Source: DASVXQ01 sp046727955 | GTDB lineage: Bacteria; Actinomycetota; CALGFH01 | Direction: 5' to 3' | NCBI GenBank assembly: GCA_046727955.1 | Contig: JBKPDO010000130.1 | Location: 1-20,795 of the forward strand | Length of the DNA: 20,795 nt | Part shown: piece by piece, positions 1 through 7,507 of the stretch | Position numbering within the stretch: the stretch's first letter is position 1 | Layout: the number at the start of each line of letters is the position of its first letter | Program-made: the position numbers and the translations under genes | The notes under the pieces: model-generated | Databases searched by the model: none | The model's input: the letters and a program-made list of their open reading frames with translations, nothing else | Told to the model about the DNA's origin: nothing

Positions 1-1
1 C

Positions 2-982
2 GAGTCCTCGGTCACTTCTGTTTCGTGGCTCCCGCTGGGCGCCGTCCAGGCCCTGCCCGACCTCGCCTTCGCCAGCGGGGTCGCCCACTACGACCCGCCA
101 CCCCCCGACCAACTCCACGACCCGGCGGGGCTGCTGGCCAGCGACGGCGCCCGCTTCGTCAACCAGCTGCGCGCCTTCATCCAGGTGCAGGACGGGCGCA
201 TCACCGCCCACGGCCACCTGGGCGGGGGCCGCATCGGCGGGACCACCCTGCGGCTGGCGGCCGCCGCGGTGACCTTCCCCGGGGCGGCCTATCCGGACCT
301 GCGTCCGCAGCCACAGGTGGGAGACGGCTGGGTGCGCTTTGCGCAGACCGCGGGCGGCCGCACCGGCGTGGCCGCGCCCCATCTGGTGCGCCGCCGGCCG
401 TTCGTGCAGCTGGCCGCGCCGACGGTGTGGACGACCCTGGCACTGACCATCCACGCCGACGGCCGCGCCGACTTCCAGCTGCTGGGGGCCAGCCCGTTCC
501 CGCGGCACTGGCTCTACGATCCCACCGGCCGGCTGGTCGCCAAGAGCGGCCTGATCGACTTCCCGGCCTGGTACCGGCGGTCGTTCGGCCAGCACACGCC
601 GTGGGGTGGCGAGCAGTTACCGGTGCTGGTGACCGCGGTGGAGTCGGCCCTGGAGCGGCAGCTGTCGGCGGTCATGATCGGCGCCCACCCGCGGTTTGTG
701 CGGCTGCGGCCGGGCGAGGACCTGGTCGAGCAGGGCGGGCCTGGCGGCCGGCTGTTTGTGCTGTTCGACGGGGTGCTGCTGGTGCTGCGCGACGGCCGGC
801 CGGTGACCGAGGTCGGGCCGGGTGCGGTCCTTGGGGAGATGGCCCTGCTGGAGGGGGGGCGGCGCACGGCCACCCTGCGGGCGGTCACGCCCTGCCGGGT
901 CGCGGTCGTGCCGGTCGACCGGGTCGACCGGGGCATGCTGGAACAGGTGGCAAACCACCGCCACGACCAGACCACCGCCTGA
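2..982 (+). CDS. Cyclic nucleotide-binding (CNB/Crp-like) domain protein, 5' partial
   Basis: The frame is open from the first bases to the TGA at 980-982, so the true start lies outside the window; an in-frame GTG at 185 is unlikely to be the start because the upstream codons (ESSVTSVSWLP...) look like a conserved N-terminus of actinobacterial CNB proteins. About the last 95 residues form a cyclic nucleotide-binding domain: RLFVLFDGVLLV, then a phosphate-binding cassette LGEMALLEGGRRTATL that keeps the Glu and Arg expected to contact cyclic nucleotide. The preceding ~230 residues are a domain I cannot name. There is no DNA-binding helix-turn-helix after the CNB domain. It faces a truncated nucleotide cyclase gene, which suggests a cAMP-related pair (inference). 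The CNB assignment is firm; the downstream role is unknown. Confidence 0.85.
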   Translation, partial: ESSVTSVSWLPLGAVQALPDLAFASGVAHYDPPPPDQLHDPAGLLASDGARFVNQLRAFIQVQDGRITAHGHLGGGRIGGTTLRLAAAAVTFPGAAYPDLRPQPQVGDGWVRFAQTAGGRTGVAAPHLVRRRPFVQLAAPTVWTTLALTIHADGRADFQLLGASPFPRHWLYDPTGRLVAKSGLIDFPAWYRRSFGQHTPWGGEQLPVLVTAVESALERQLSAVMIGAHPRFVRLRPGEDLVEQGGPGGRLFVLFDGVLLVLRDGRPVTEVGPGAVLGEMALLEGGRRTATLRAVTPCRVAVVPVDRVDRGMLEQVANHRHDQTTA

Positions 983-1017
983 GGGATTGACGCCCTTCGC
1001 CTCACGGCATGGACGTC
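983..1017. other. Rearrangement junction between CNB stop and truncated cyclase
   Basis: These 35 bases lie between the CNB stop codon and the last codon showing cyclase homology (Leu of VKWL, 1018-1020). On the minus strand they contain GCCGTGAGGC followed by GAAGGGCGTCAA. That pattern is reminiscent of the right end of IS200/IS605-type elements (a hairpin with a GTGA loop, then TCAA), but the stem is only 3-4 bp and no tnpA or tnpB is present. It may be an element scar or simple deletion-junction sequence. Confidence 0.3.
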
Positions 1018-1908
1018 CAGCCACTTCACCGGCACGCCGCCGTGCTCGCGCGAGAACCGGTCGACCAGCACCGCCAGGGTGCCGGCCAGCTCGGCGGCGA
1101 CCTGGTCGCCCTGCTCTTCGGTGAGTCGGGTGTAGCCCACCAGGTCCAGGAACGACATCGCGGGGACCCGCCCGGGCCGCCCCAGCATCCTGGCCGCTTC
1201 GAGCTCGCTCTCGATGCGCTCGACCAGGTCCTCGGTCCACACCAGCTCCTGCTGCCTGCGGTAGATGGCCAGCAGCGCGGGGTCCGCCAGCGGCAGGAAG
1301 TCGACGCTCCGTCGGGCGGCCGCCTCGATGGCGGTCCGCTGGTCGCCGCCGGACGCCAGCTCCGCCCCCTCGAACCGCGCGTGGTAGATGTCGGCCCAGG
1401 CCGCGGCGACCTGCCGCAGGCCCTCCGCGTGGGCCCGGCCGAGCCGGGTCGTCCAGGCGAGGTCGAAGAGCCCGCTGGAGAAGCCGAGCTGCAGCAGCGG
1501 CACGATCTCCAGCTCGTCCTCCCTGATCAGCTCGTCGGGCGCCATCCTGGCAAACCCCATGGACTCAAGGGCGCTGCCGAGCGTGTCCAGCGGGATGCCC
1601 GTCTCCTCGCTTACCTGGCGGTAGGTCCGCGCCGAGCGCACCGCCCAGCGCCGGTACGGCGCGGCCTCCACGAAGGTGAACGACAGCCGGCCCGCCCGGA
1701 TCGCCGACGCGATCCCGTCCATCGGCAGCCCGGCCTGCTCGCACGCAATGGCCAGGCGGACCTTCTGCGCGTCGGCTGGCAGGAACGGGCCAGCGCCGTC
1801 CCGGGCCACCAGGATGCCGAGGCCGACCAGGCGGTTGACCTCGGCCTGCGTCACGCCCGCCAGCTCGGCCAGCTCGGCTGCCGACAGCGCACCCGTCTCC
1901 GTCTCCAT
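1018..1908 (-). pseudogene. MerR-like HTH / class III adenylate-guanylate cyclase, 3' truncated
   Basis: ATG at 1908-1906. Residues ~1-75 resemble a MerR-type winged helix (AAELAELAGVTQAEVNRL). A helical middle follows, and the class III cyclase domain begins near residue 250 with MSFLDLVGYTRLTEEQGD, carrying the first metal-binding Asp. Homology stops at PVKWL (1018); the family continues with GDGVM, which supplies the second metal Asp, and a further ~120 residues. Instead the frame runs through the antisense of the CNB gene to 514 with unrelated residues, so any product could not be an active cyclase. The gene is divergent from the LAL regulator across about 106 bp. The family identification is firm; whether the break is biological or an assembly chimera cannot be told from sequence alone. 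Confidence 0.8.
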
Positions 1909-2014
1909 GCTGCCGCCATCCTAGCCGTCTGGGCCGCGGCCAAGCGTCCTGGGTGCCCGGTGGCCGTGCCGGTAGACCCGGGCGGGGGGATGTCGAGGGA
2001 TATAGGGATATGTA
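1909..2014. promoter_or_regulatory. Divergent intergenic region, cyclase / LAL regulator
   Basis: About 106 bp separate two divergent starts, so promoters in both directions are expected here. The right end carries an 8-bp tandem repeat (1996-2011) abutting the GTG of the LAL gene; its purine-rich AGGGA also provides the only Shine-Dalgarno-like sequence. I do not see convincing -35/-10 pairs. Confidence 0.35.
1996..2011 (+). repeat. 8-bp perfect tandem repeat AGGGATAT x2
   Basis: AGGGATAT occurs twice with no spacer, preceded by TCG, three bases upstream of the LAL GTG start. A near-identical arrangement in inverted orientation is at 7565-7580 (on the minus strand TCG then AAGGATAT x2). Confidence 0.7.
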
Positions 2015-4792
2015 GTGTTCCAGCAGCAGGTTCCGTTGGTTGGCCGGGATGCGGATCTCCGGCTGCTCGAGCTCGTCCTGACCCGCGCCGCGGCGGGCAC
2101 CGGCAGCGTCGTGCTGATCTCCGGCGAGGCGGGGATCGGCAAGACGCGCCTGTGCCAGGAGCTGAGCCGCTCCCACCGCGCCCGAGGCGGCCTGGTCCTG
2201 CTCGGCCGCGCCTTCCCCGAGGAGGCGGCGATCTCCTTTGGTGCCATCGCCGATGCGCTCAGGACGGCCAGGCGGGGCGAGCCGCCGCTGTGGCAGGCGG
2301 CGCTGGCCCGGGCGTCGGTGTTGTGGGCGATCGCCCCCGAGCTGGCCGCCAAGAGGGAGGTGGAGCGCCGCTCCTTCGACCATCCGGTGCTGTTCGAGGC
2401 GCTGCTGGACGCCGTGGACGAGGCCGCCGGCGATCGCGTGACGCTGTGGGTCCTGGACGACCTGCACTGGGCCGACGAGGCGACCTGGCAGTTCGTGCGG
2501 TACGCGGCGCGGCGCGTTGCGGGGATGGGTCTGGTCCTTGGCGTCACCTACCGTGAGGAGGAGATCGGTGCGGCCCACCCCTGGTGGGCGAGCCTGGTCC
2601 GGCTGCGGCAGGACCCCGGCGTCCTGCGCGTCGCCCTGCGGCGGCTGTCGGCCGCGGACGGGGAGCGGCTGGTCCACGCGGTGGCGCCGTCGCTGCCGCG
2701 GGGGCTGGTGGCCACGATCATCCAGCGAAGCGCCGGCACGCCGCTGCTGGTGCAGGAGCTGGCGGGCCTGGCCGCACGGTCGGGTGCGCTTCCGGACCTG
2801 CCAGACATCGTGCGGGCCACCGTCCGGGGGCGAACGGTGCGCCTGGGCCCTGCCGCACGCGAGCTGCTGGCGGTGGCGGCGGTGGCGGGCCTTGAGGTGG
2901 AGCAGGACCTGCTCGCGTCGTTGCGGCCCGAGCCGCCAGCGGATGAGCTGGTGTGGGCGGGGCTGCTGGAGCGGGATGGTACGTGCCTGCGCTTTCGGCA
3001 CCCCCTGCTGCAGAAGGCGGCCTACCAGGACGTTCCGGCGGAGCGGCGCCGCGCCATCCACCAGGAGCTCGCCGAGGCGCTGGCCTGGAACGGCGCTGAG
3101 CCGGGCGAGCGCGTCGCCGGCCACCTGGAGCGCGCCGGGCAGCCTGAGGCTGCGCTGTCGGTCCTGGAGGGGGGCCGAGGAGGCGTGGCGGGCCGGGAAC
3201 GTGGGCCGCGCCGCCACGCTGCACCTTGCGGCGCTGCAGCTTGCTGGCAGGCAGGCATCGCTGGCTCCTCGCCGGGCCGGGCTGCAGGAGGCGGCGATCC
3301 GCGAGCTGTTCCTGGCTGGCCGCTGGACGGACCTTGATCCGCTGGTCCGGGACGCCTGGTCCCGGCGCGATCGTCTGCCCCTGCACGAGCGGGCATGGCT
3401 GGCCAACGTGTTGGCCCTGCACCTGTTCTGGACCGGCGCCGTCAGCGAAGCGCTGGCCTGATCGAGCAGGAACTGGCGTACCTGGAACACCACGACGCAC
3501 TGGACCAGGGGGCCATGCTGCTGGCCCAGGCCGGGTTCGTGGCCGGGTTCCTTGGCGACAACACCCAGGCCCGGCGGCACACCGAGCGGGCCCTGGAGAT
3601 CGCCCGGCGCAGTGGCGACGTGGAGGCCGAGCTCCGCGCGCGATACACCGATATCTACACCGGCTACCAGCTGGATCGCGACCGGCAGGCCGCCATCGCC
3701 CGATCCCGCGACACCGTCGCCTTCGCCCGCGCGCACGGTCTGACCGCCGGCGAGGCGGCCGCACTGTTCTCCGTGGCGCAGTTTACGGCCACGGTCGAGG
3801 ACGCCCAAGCGGCCCAGCAGGCCGCGGAGCGCGCCGGGGCCTGGGACTACGTCAACCTGGCGCAGCTGCTGCAGGGTGCCATCCTGCTGCTCGAGGGACA
3901 GGCCGACGAGGCCGAGGCCATCTTCGTGCGCGTGGGCCCGGAGATCCGGTTCTCACGGCCGGCCTCACCCGTCCCCTGGGTCGACGCCACTGAGGCGTTC
4001 CTGCACCTGCACCGGGGCGATCTGGGGGAGGCCCGGCGGCTCCTGCACCGGCCTGGCGCCGGTCAGGCCGCCCACCGGACCGGTCGGGTTGCCGATCGCG
4101 CTACGGCGCTGGGATGGCTGGCGTGGGAGGAAGATCGCTGGGAGGAGGCCGCCGAGCAGCTGACCGGCTCGCTGGAGTACTGGGTCGGCGGCTGGCAGCT
4201 GATGATCGGGGGACCCATGTGCCTGCCATTGCAGGTCGACGCGCTCGTGCGGCTCGGCCGGCCCGACGGTGCCACGGCCATCGTGGAGGCGGCGGCGTCC
4301 AGCCAGCGCGAGCCGCCGCGGTTTTTCGCCGCGGCACTGGCCGCGGCCCGGTTCCGGCTGGAGCCAGCGCCCGACGGGGCCGCCCACGCCCAGTCGCTGT
4401 CGGCCGCGGCGCCCTGGCCGTGGCTCGACGCGCTGCTTGGGTGCTGGCGCGGCGAGCTCCTCGCGGACCAGCAGGCGGCGCAGGACGCACGCGCGCTGTT
4501 CGAGCGGATCGGCGCCGACCTTGGCGTCCAGCGGGCGGAGCGGGTCCTGCGACGCCTGGGCGCGTGGCCGCCAAGCGGCACCGGCGCGGCCACTCCGCTG
4601 TCGCCTCGCGAGCTGGAGGTGGCCGGACTGGTGGCCGAAGGCCTGTCGAACCCGGCGATCGCGCGGCGGCTGTACCTGAGCCGCCCGACGATCGCCCATC
4701 ACGTGGCGCACATCCTCACCAAGCTGGGCTTTGCCTCACGGGCGCAGATCGCCGCGTGGGTGGTCCAGCAGCACAGCGGCGGCGACGCATGA
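2015..4792 (+). pseudogene. LAL-type LuxR-family transcriptional regulator (AAA ATPase + TPR-like + HTH), two frameshifts
   Basis: Starts at GTG 2015; an in-frame TAG at 2003-2005 excludes earlier starts. The N-terminus carries Walker A GEAGIGKTRL (~residue 37) and Walker B LWVLDDLHWAD (~residue 145), then a STAND/MalT-like ATPase region, a TPR-like helical middle, and a C-terminal LuxR helix-turn-helix (LSPRELEVAGLVAEGLSNPA, then RRLYLSRPTIAHHV). The reading frame shifts at the G6 run 3169-3174, where five G would restore frame, giving a stop at 3338 without correction. It shifts back at 3457-3458, where CC instead of CCC creates TGA 3459-3461. Corrected, the protein is about 925 residues, normal for LAL regulators. 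Both indels are in short homopolymers, so sequencing error is quite possible; otherwise it is a pseudogene. The likely role is an ATP/ligand-gated activator of unknown targets. Confidence 0.85.
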
Positions 4793-4931
4793 CCGCCGAT
4801 CGCGGTCCGGCCGCATGGTCCAGCTGAGCCATTCGGCCAGCCGCCGGGGTGAATGATCCACCCAGCCGATGTGAGCAGCCCCCCCCGATGCCACCGTGTC
4901 CTCACAGACCAGGTTCACGGAAGGGCTTGCC

Positions 4932-5804
4932 ATGATCCTCGTAACTGGAGCGACCGGCATCGTCGGACGCCCCCTCGTCGACGTCCTCGTCAGCGCGGGC
5001 GAAAAGGTCCGCGCCGTCACCCGCAACCCACAGGCCGCCAAGCTGCCCGCCGGTGTCGAGGCCGTCGACGGCGACCCGGCACGGCCCGACACGATCGCCC
5101 CCTACCTGGAGGGCGTCACCGCCCTGTTCCTCCACCCACGCGCCGTCGGGCTCGCCGCGGGCGAGCTGCTGGCGCTGGCTCGGGAACGCGGGGGGCAGCG
5201 GGTGGTGGCGCTGTCGGCCATCAACGTCGACGAGCACCTCGACGAGCAGCCGTCCCGCTATCAAGGCGACAGGAACAAGGAGGTCGAGGACGCCGCCGTC
5301 CACAGCGGCCTCGCGTGGGTGAGCCTGCGGGCAAGCTCCTTCGCCAGCAACAGCGTGCGCGCGTGGGGTGCTCAGATCCACGCCGGTGACGTGGTCCGCG
5401 GCCCCTACGCGGCTTTCACGGAGTCGCCGGTCCACGAACGGGACCTGGCCGAGGCCGTCGCCTGCGCGTTGCGCAGCGACGAGCTGGTGGCCCGTAGGAG
5501 CCGAAGGCTCGACCTGACCGGCCCGCAGTCCCTCTCCCACCAGCAGATGGTCGCCATCATCGGCGAGGTGATCGGCAGGCCGCTGCGCTACCAGGAGATC
5601 CCGCCGCAGGCGGCCAAGCAGGGCATGGTCCAGTTCGGTATCCCCGAACCGTTCGTCGAGGCCCTGATGGCCAGGTATGCCCGGGAGATCAGGTACCCGG
5701 CGCCCGTCACCGGCGAGGTGGAGCGGGTCCTCGGCCGCCCCGCGCGCACCTTCGCCGAGTGGGTCGCCGACCACGCCGCCGCCTTCCGGGCACCCGGGGT
5801 CTGA
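4932..5804 (+). CDS. NmrA-like NAD(P)-binding SDR / epimerase family protein
   Basis: ATG 4932 is chosen over the in-frame GTG at 4896 because GGAAGGG (4919-4925) sits six bases before it and the protein then begins MILVTGATGIVG, the canonical N-terminal dinucleotide-binding loop (TGxxGxxG, residues 5-12). The 290-residue length fits atypical SDRs of the NmrA/NAD(P)H:quinone oxidoreductase type. RAVTRNP after the second strand suggests NADP preference (inference). The SDR catalytic YxxxK is not evident (SRYQGDRNKEVE occupies that area), so it may be a redox sensor or a reductase of unclear substrate. It lies 139 bp downstream of the LAL regulator, same strand, and its TGA (5802-5804) falls inside the first unit of a tandem repeat. 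Confidence 0.85.
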   Translation: MILVTGATGIVGRPLVDVLVSAGEKVRAVTRNPQAAKLPAGVEAVDGDPARPDTIAPYLEGVTALFLHPRAVGLAAGELLALARERGGQRVVALSAINVDEHLDEQPSRYQGDRNKEVEDAAVHSGLAWVSLRASSFASNSVRAWGAQIHAGDVVRGPYAAFTESPVHERDLAEAVACALRSDELVARRSRRLDLTGPQSLSHQQMVAIIGEVIGRPLRYQEIPPQAAKQGMVQFGIPEPFVEALMARYAREIRYPAPVTGEVERVLGRPARTFAEWVADHAAAFRAPGV

Positions 5805-5908
5805 CCCAGGGGGCCTGACCCAGGGGGCCTGACCCAACGGGCCTGACCCAACGGGCCTGACCCAACGGGCCTGACCCAGGGGGCCTGACCCAGGGGGCCT
5901 GACCCAAC
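5801..5908 (+). repeat. 14-bp tandem repeat array (7 units plus a partial eighth)
   Basis: Units start every 14 bases from 5801. Two are CTGACCCAGGGGGC, three CTGACCCAACGGGC, two CTGACCCAGGGGGC, then a partial CTGACCCAAC. The variant order A-A-B-B-B-A-A-B is nearly mirror-symmetric. Each unit includes a small dyad GGGCCTGACCC, so the transcript can form many alternative small stems. Fourteen is not a multiple of three, so it is not selected as protein repeats. The first unit contains the stop codon of the upstream SDR gene. Confidence 0.9.
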
Positions 5909-5918
5909 CTGATCGAGC

Positions 5919-5956
5919 CGGTGCAGGACCCGCCTATAGGAGCGGGGCCTGCACCG
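5919..5956 (+). terminator. Long hairpin between repeat array and transhydrogenase
   Basis: The arms CGGTGCAGG (5919-5927) and CCTGCACCG (5948-5956) pair over 9 bp. An A/G mismatch follows, then CCCGC/GCGGG (5929-5933 and 5942-5946), with an 8-base loop CTATAGGA. No T-tract follows, so it is either an actinobacterial-type U-less terminator for the SDR gene or a 5' leader structure for the gene starting at 5990. Confidence 0.5.
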
Positions 5957-5989
5957 CACCTGACATCACGCCGCTAGGAGAGCAGAGAG

Positions 5990-7398
5990 ATGGACGACTC
6001 GTTCGACATGATCGTGATCGGCGCGGGGCCGGCGGGGGAGAAGGCGGCGGTCCAGGCCGCCTTCTACGGCAAGCGCGTGGCCCTGGTGGACAGGGACGCA
6101 AGCCCCGGAGGGTCGGCGGTGCGCAGCGCCGGGGTCCCCACCATGACCCTGCGGGAGACGGCCAGCTACCTCACCGGCTTCCGCCGGCGAGACACCTACG
6201 GGCTGAGCCTGCAGCTGCTCCCGTCGCTGGCCCTGGAGCGGCTGCTGGCCCGCACCGCCGAGGTGATCGCGACCAGGACGGCGTCGGTCCGCGCCAACCT
6301 GGACCGACACGAGGTCCAGCTGCTCCGTGGTGAGGCCAGGGTGGGACCCGGCCCCTCGGTGGTCGTGCGGTCCGACGGCGGACCCGAGCGCGCCCTGCAG
6401 GCCGGCGTGGTCCTAATCGCCACTGGCTCGAGACCGCTGCGTCCGCCCGAGATCCCCTTCGAGGACCCGGATGTGCACGATTCGGAGAGCATCATCGGCC
6501 TGGACCGCATCCCCCGGACGATGGTGGTCATCGGCGGCGGCCCCGTCGGGTGCGAGTACGCCTCGGTGTTCACCGCGCTCGGTGTCCAGGTGACCCTGCT
6601 GGACCTGGCCGATCGGGTGCTGCCGTTCATGGACGCGGAGATCTCTGACGTGCTAGCCGGGGCGTTTGCTGGCATGGGGATGCGGCTGGTGCTGGGGTCG
6701 GGGGTGGGCACGGTCGCGCGGGTCGGCGGCGAGCTGCGGGTCACGCTGGCCAGCGGTGAGCACCTGCATCCGGAGAAGGTGCTGTTCGTGGCGGGGCGGG
6801 CGGGCAGCACCGAGGGCCTCGGGCTGCAGGAGGCCGGGGTGAAGACCGACGCGCGGGGACGGATCGTCGTCGACCAGACCTACCGGACGACGGCCGAGGG
6901 GATCTACGCGGCCGGCGACGTCATCGGTCCGCCGGCGCTGGCCTCGGTCTCCATGGAGCAGGGGCGCGTGGCGGCCACCCACGCCTTCGGGATCGGCTTC
7001 AAGCAGACCCTGGACCCCCTTGCGCCCTACGGCGTCTACTGCATCGATGCATCCCCGAGGCCGCGATGGTGGGGATGACCGAGCAAGCGGCCAAAGCGGC
7101 GGGCCTCGACTACGAGGTGGGGCGGGGATGGTTCGAGCACAGTCCCCGGGCCCAGATCGCCGGGTCGACGCAGGGGCTGATCAAGCTGGTCTTCCGGCGA
7201 GACGACCGTCGCCTGCTCGGGGTCCACATCGTCGGCGAGATCGCCGCGGAGCTGGTCCACATCGGCCAGGGCGCCATCGGCGCCGGCGAGCCCATCGATA
7301 CCTTCATCGACCGGACCTTCAACCTTCCCACCTTCAGCGAGACGTACAAGTACGCAGCCTATGACGGGCTGCAGCGACTGGAGGGGAAGCGGCCATAA
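5990..7398 (+). pseudogene. sthA: Si-specific NAD(P)+ transhydrogenase (SthA-like flavoprotein), frameshifted
   Basis: ATG 5990 is preceded by AGGAG (5976-5980). An FAD Rossmann motif (IVIGAGPAGEKAA), an NAD(P) Rossmann motif (VVIGGGPVGCEYASVF), the FAD-binding IYAAGDVIGPP, and a C-terminal dimer domain (EHSPRAQIAG, HIGQGAIGAG, FNLPTFSETY) follow the order of soluble transhydrogenase. This family exchanges hydride between NADH and NADP+ in the cytoplasm. After GVYCI the frame is lost through an 8-bp insertion around 7046-7053 (frame stop at 7076-7078) and resumes as PEAAMVGMTE to the TAA at 7396-7398. Removing eight bases gives 466 residues, the length I recall for E. coli SthA. The usual GGxC and PxK near residue 40 are replaced by GGSAV and PTM, so no redox disulfide is possible. 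Translated as is, the product ends at 362 residues without the dimer interface. Confidence 0.85.
7040..7053 (+). repeat. Direct repeat TGCATC-GA-TGCATC causing a frameshift
   Basis: TGCATC is repeated with two intervening bases, giving an 8-bp period and a 12-bp perfect palindrome TGCATCGATGCA. Deleting eight bases restores the SthA reading frame exactly (GVYCI directly followed by PEAAMVG), so this is an insertion relative to the ancestral gene or an assembly artefact. Confidence 0.7.
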
Positions 7399-7453
7399 CG
7401 CGGGGCTCGGGGCTTCCAAACGGGCACAGCACGACGCAATGGGTTGCGAAAGC

Positions 7454-7507
7454 GGAGGAGGCATCATGGACCACCAGGTCGTCGCGGGGCTGGGGCGGGA
7501 CCGTGGC
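7454..7507 (+). other. Orphan ribosome binding site and start codon (gene stub)
   Basis: GGAGGAG (7454-7460) is followed five bases later by ATG (7466) and 14 codons (MDHQVVAGLGRDRG) before the sequence becomes the antisense of the propeller pseudogene; the frame ends at 7588. The good initiation site with no conserved body looks like the 5' remnant of a gene interrupted by the island that follows. A genuine 40-residue peptide cannot be excluded. Confidence 0.3.
7461..7471 (+). repeat. 11-bp direct repeat, left copy (GCATCATGGAC)
   Basis: An identical copy is at 8531-8541. The two copies bracket the A+T-richer segment that contains only the propeller pseudogene. An 11-bp match could arise by chance over this distance; its position at the segment edges makes it worth noting. 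Confidence 0.4.

Noticed and set aside
2..1908. An intact cAMP signalling operon (cyclase plus receptor) as a novel system
   Set aside because: The genes are convergent and the cyclase lacks its second catalytic half, so no working system is encoded here as sequenced.
1009..2556. A 515-codon plus-strand frame across the cyclase region
   Set aside because: Antisense of the cyclase up to 1908; the remainder is out of frame with the LAL gene, and no domain is visible.
1565..3808. A 747-codon open frame on the minus strand
   Set aside because: It runs antisense through the LAL regulator and the cyclase start, with Arg/Pro/Gln-rich residues and no domain; a byproduct of high G+C content.
5801..5908. 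CRISPR array
   Set aside because: Units are 14 bp and directly adjacent with no spacers, and there are no cas genes; this is a simple tandem array.
5707..5959. Repetitive Gly-Pro-Trp-Val-rich peptides on the minus strand
   Set aside because: They are translations of the 14-bp tandem array; the unit length is not a multiple of three, so all frames give periodic peptides without selection.
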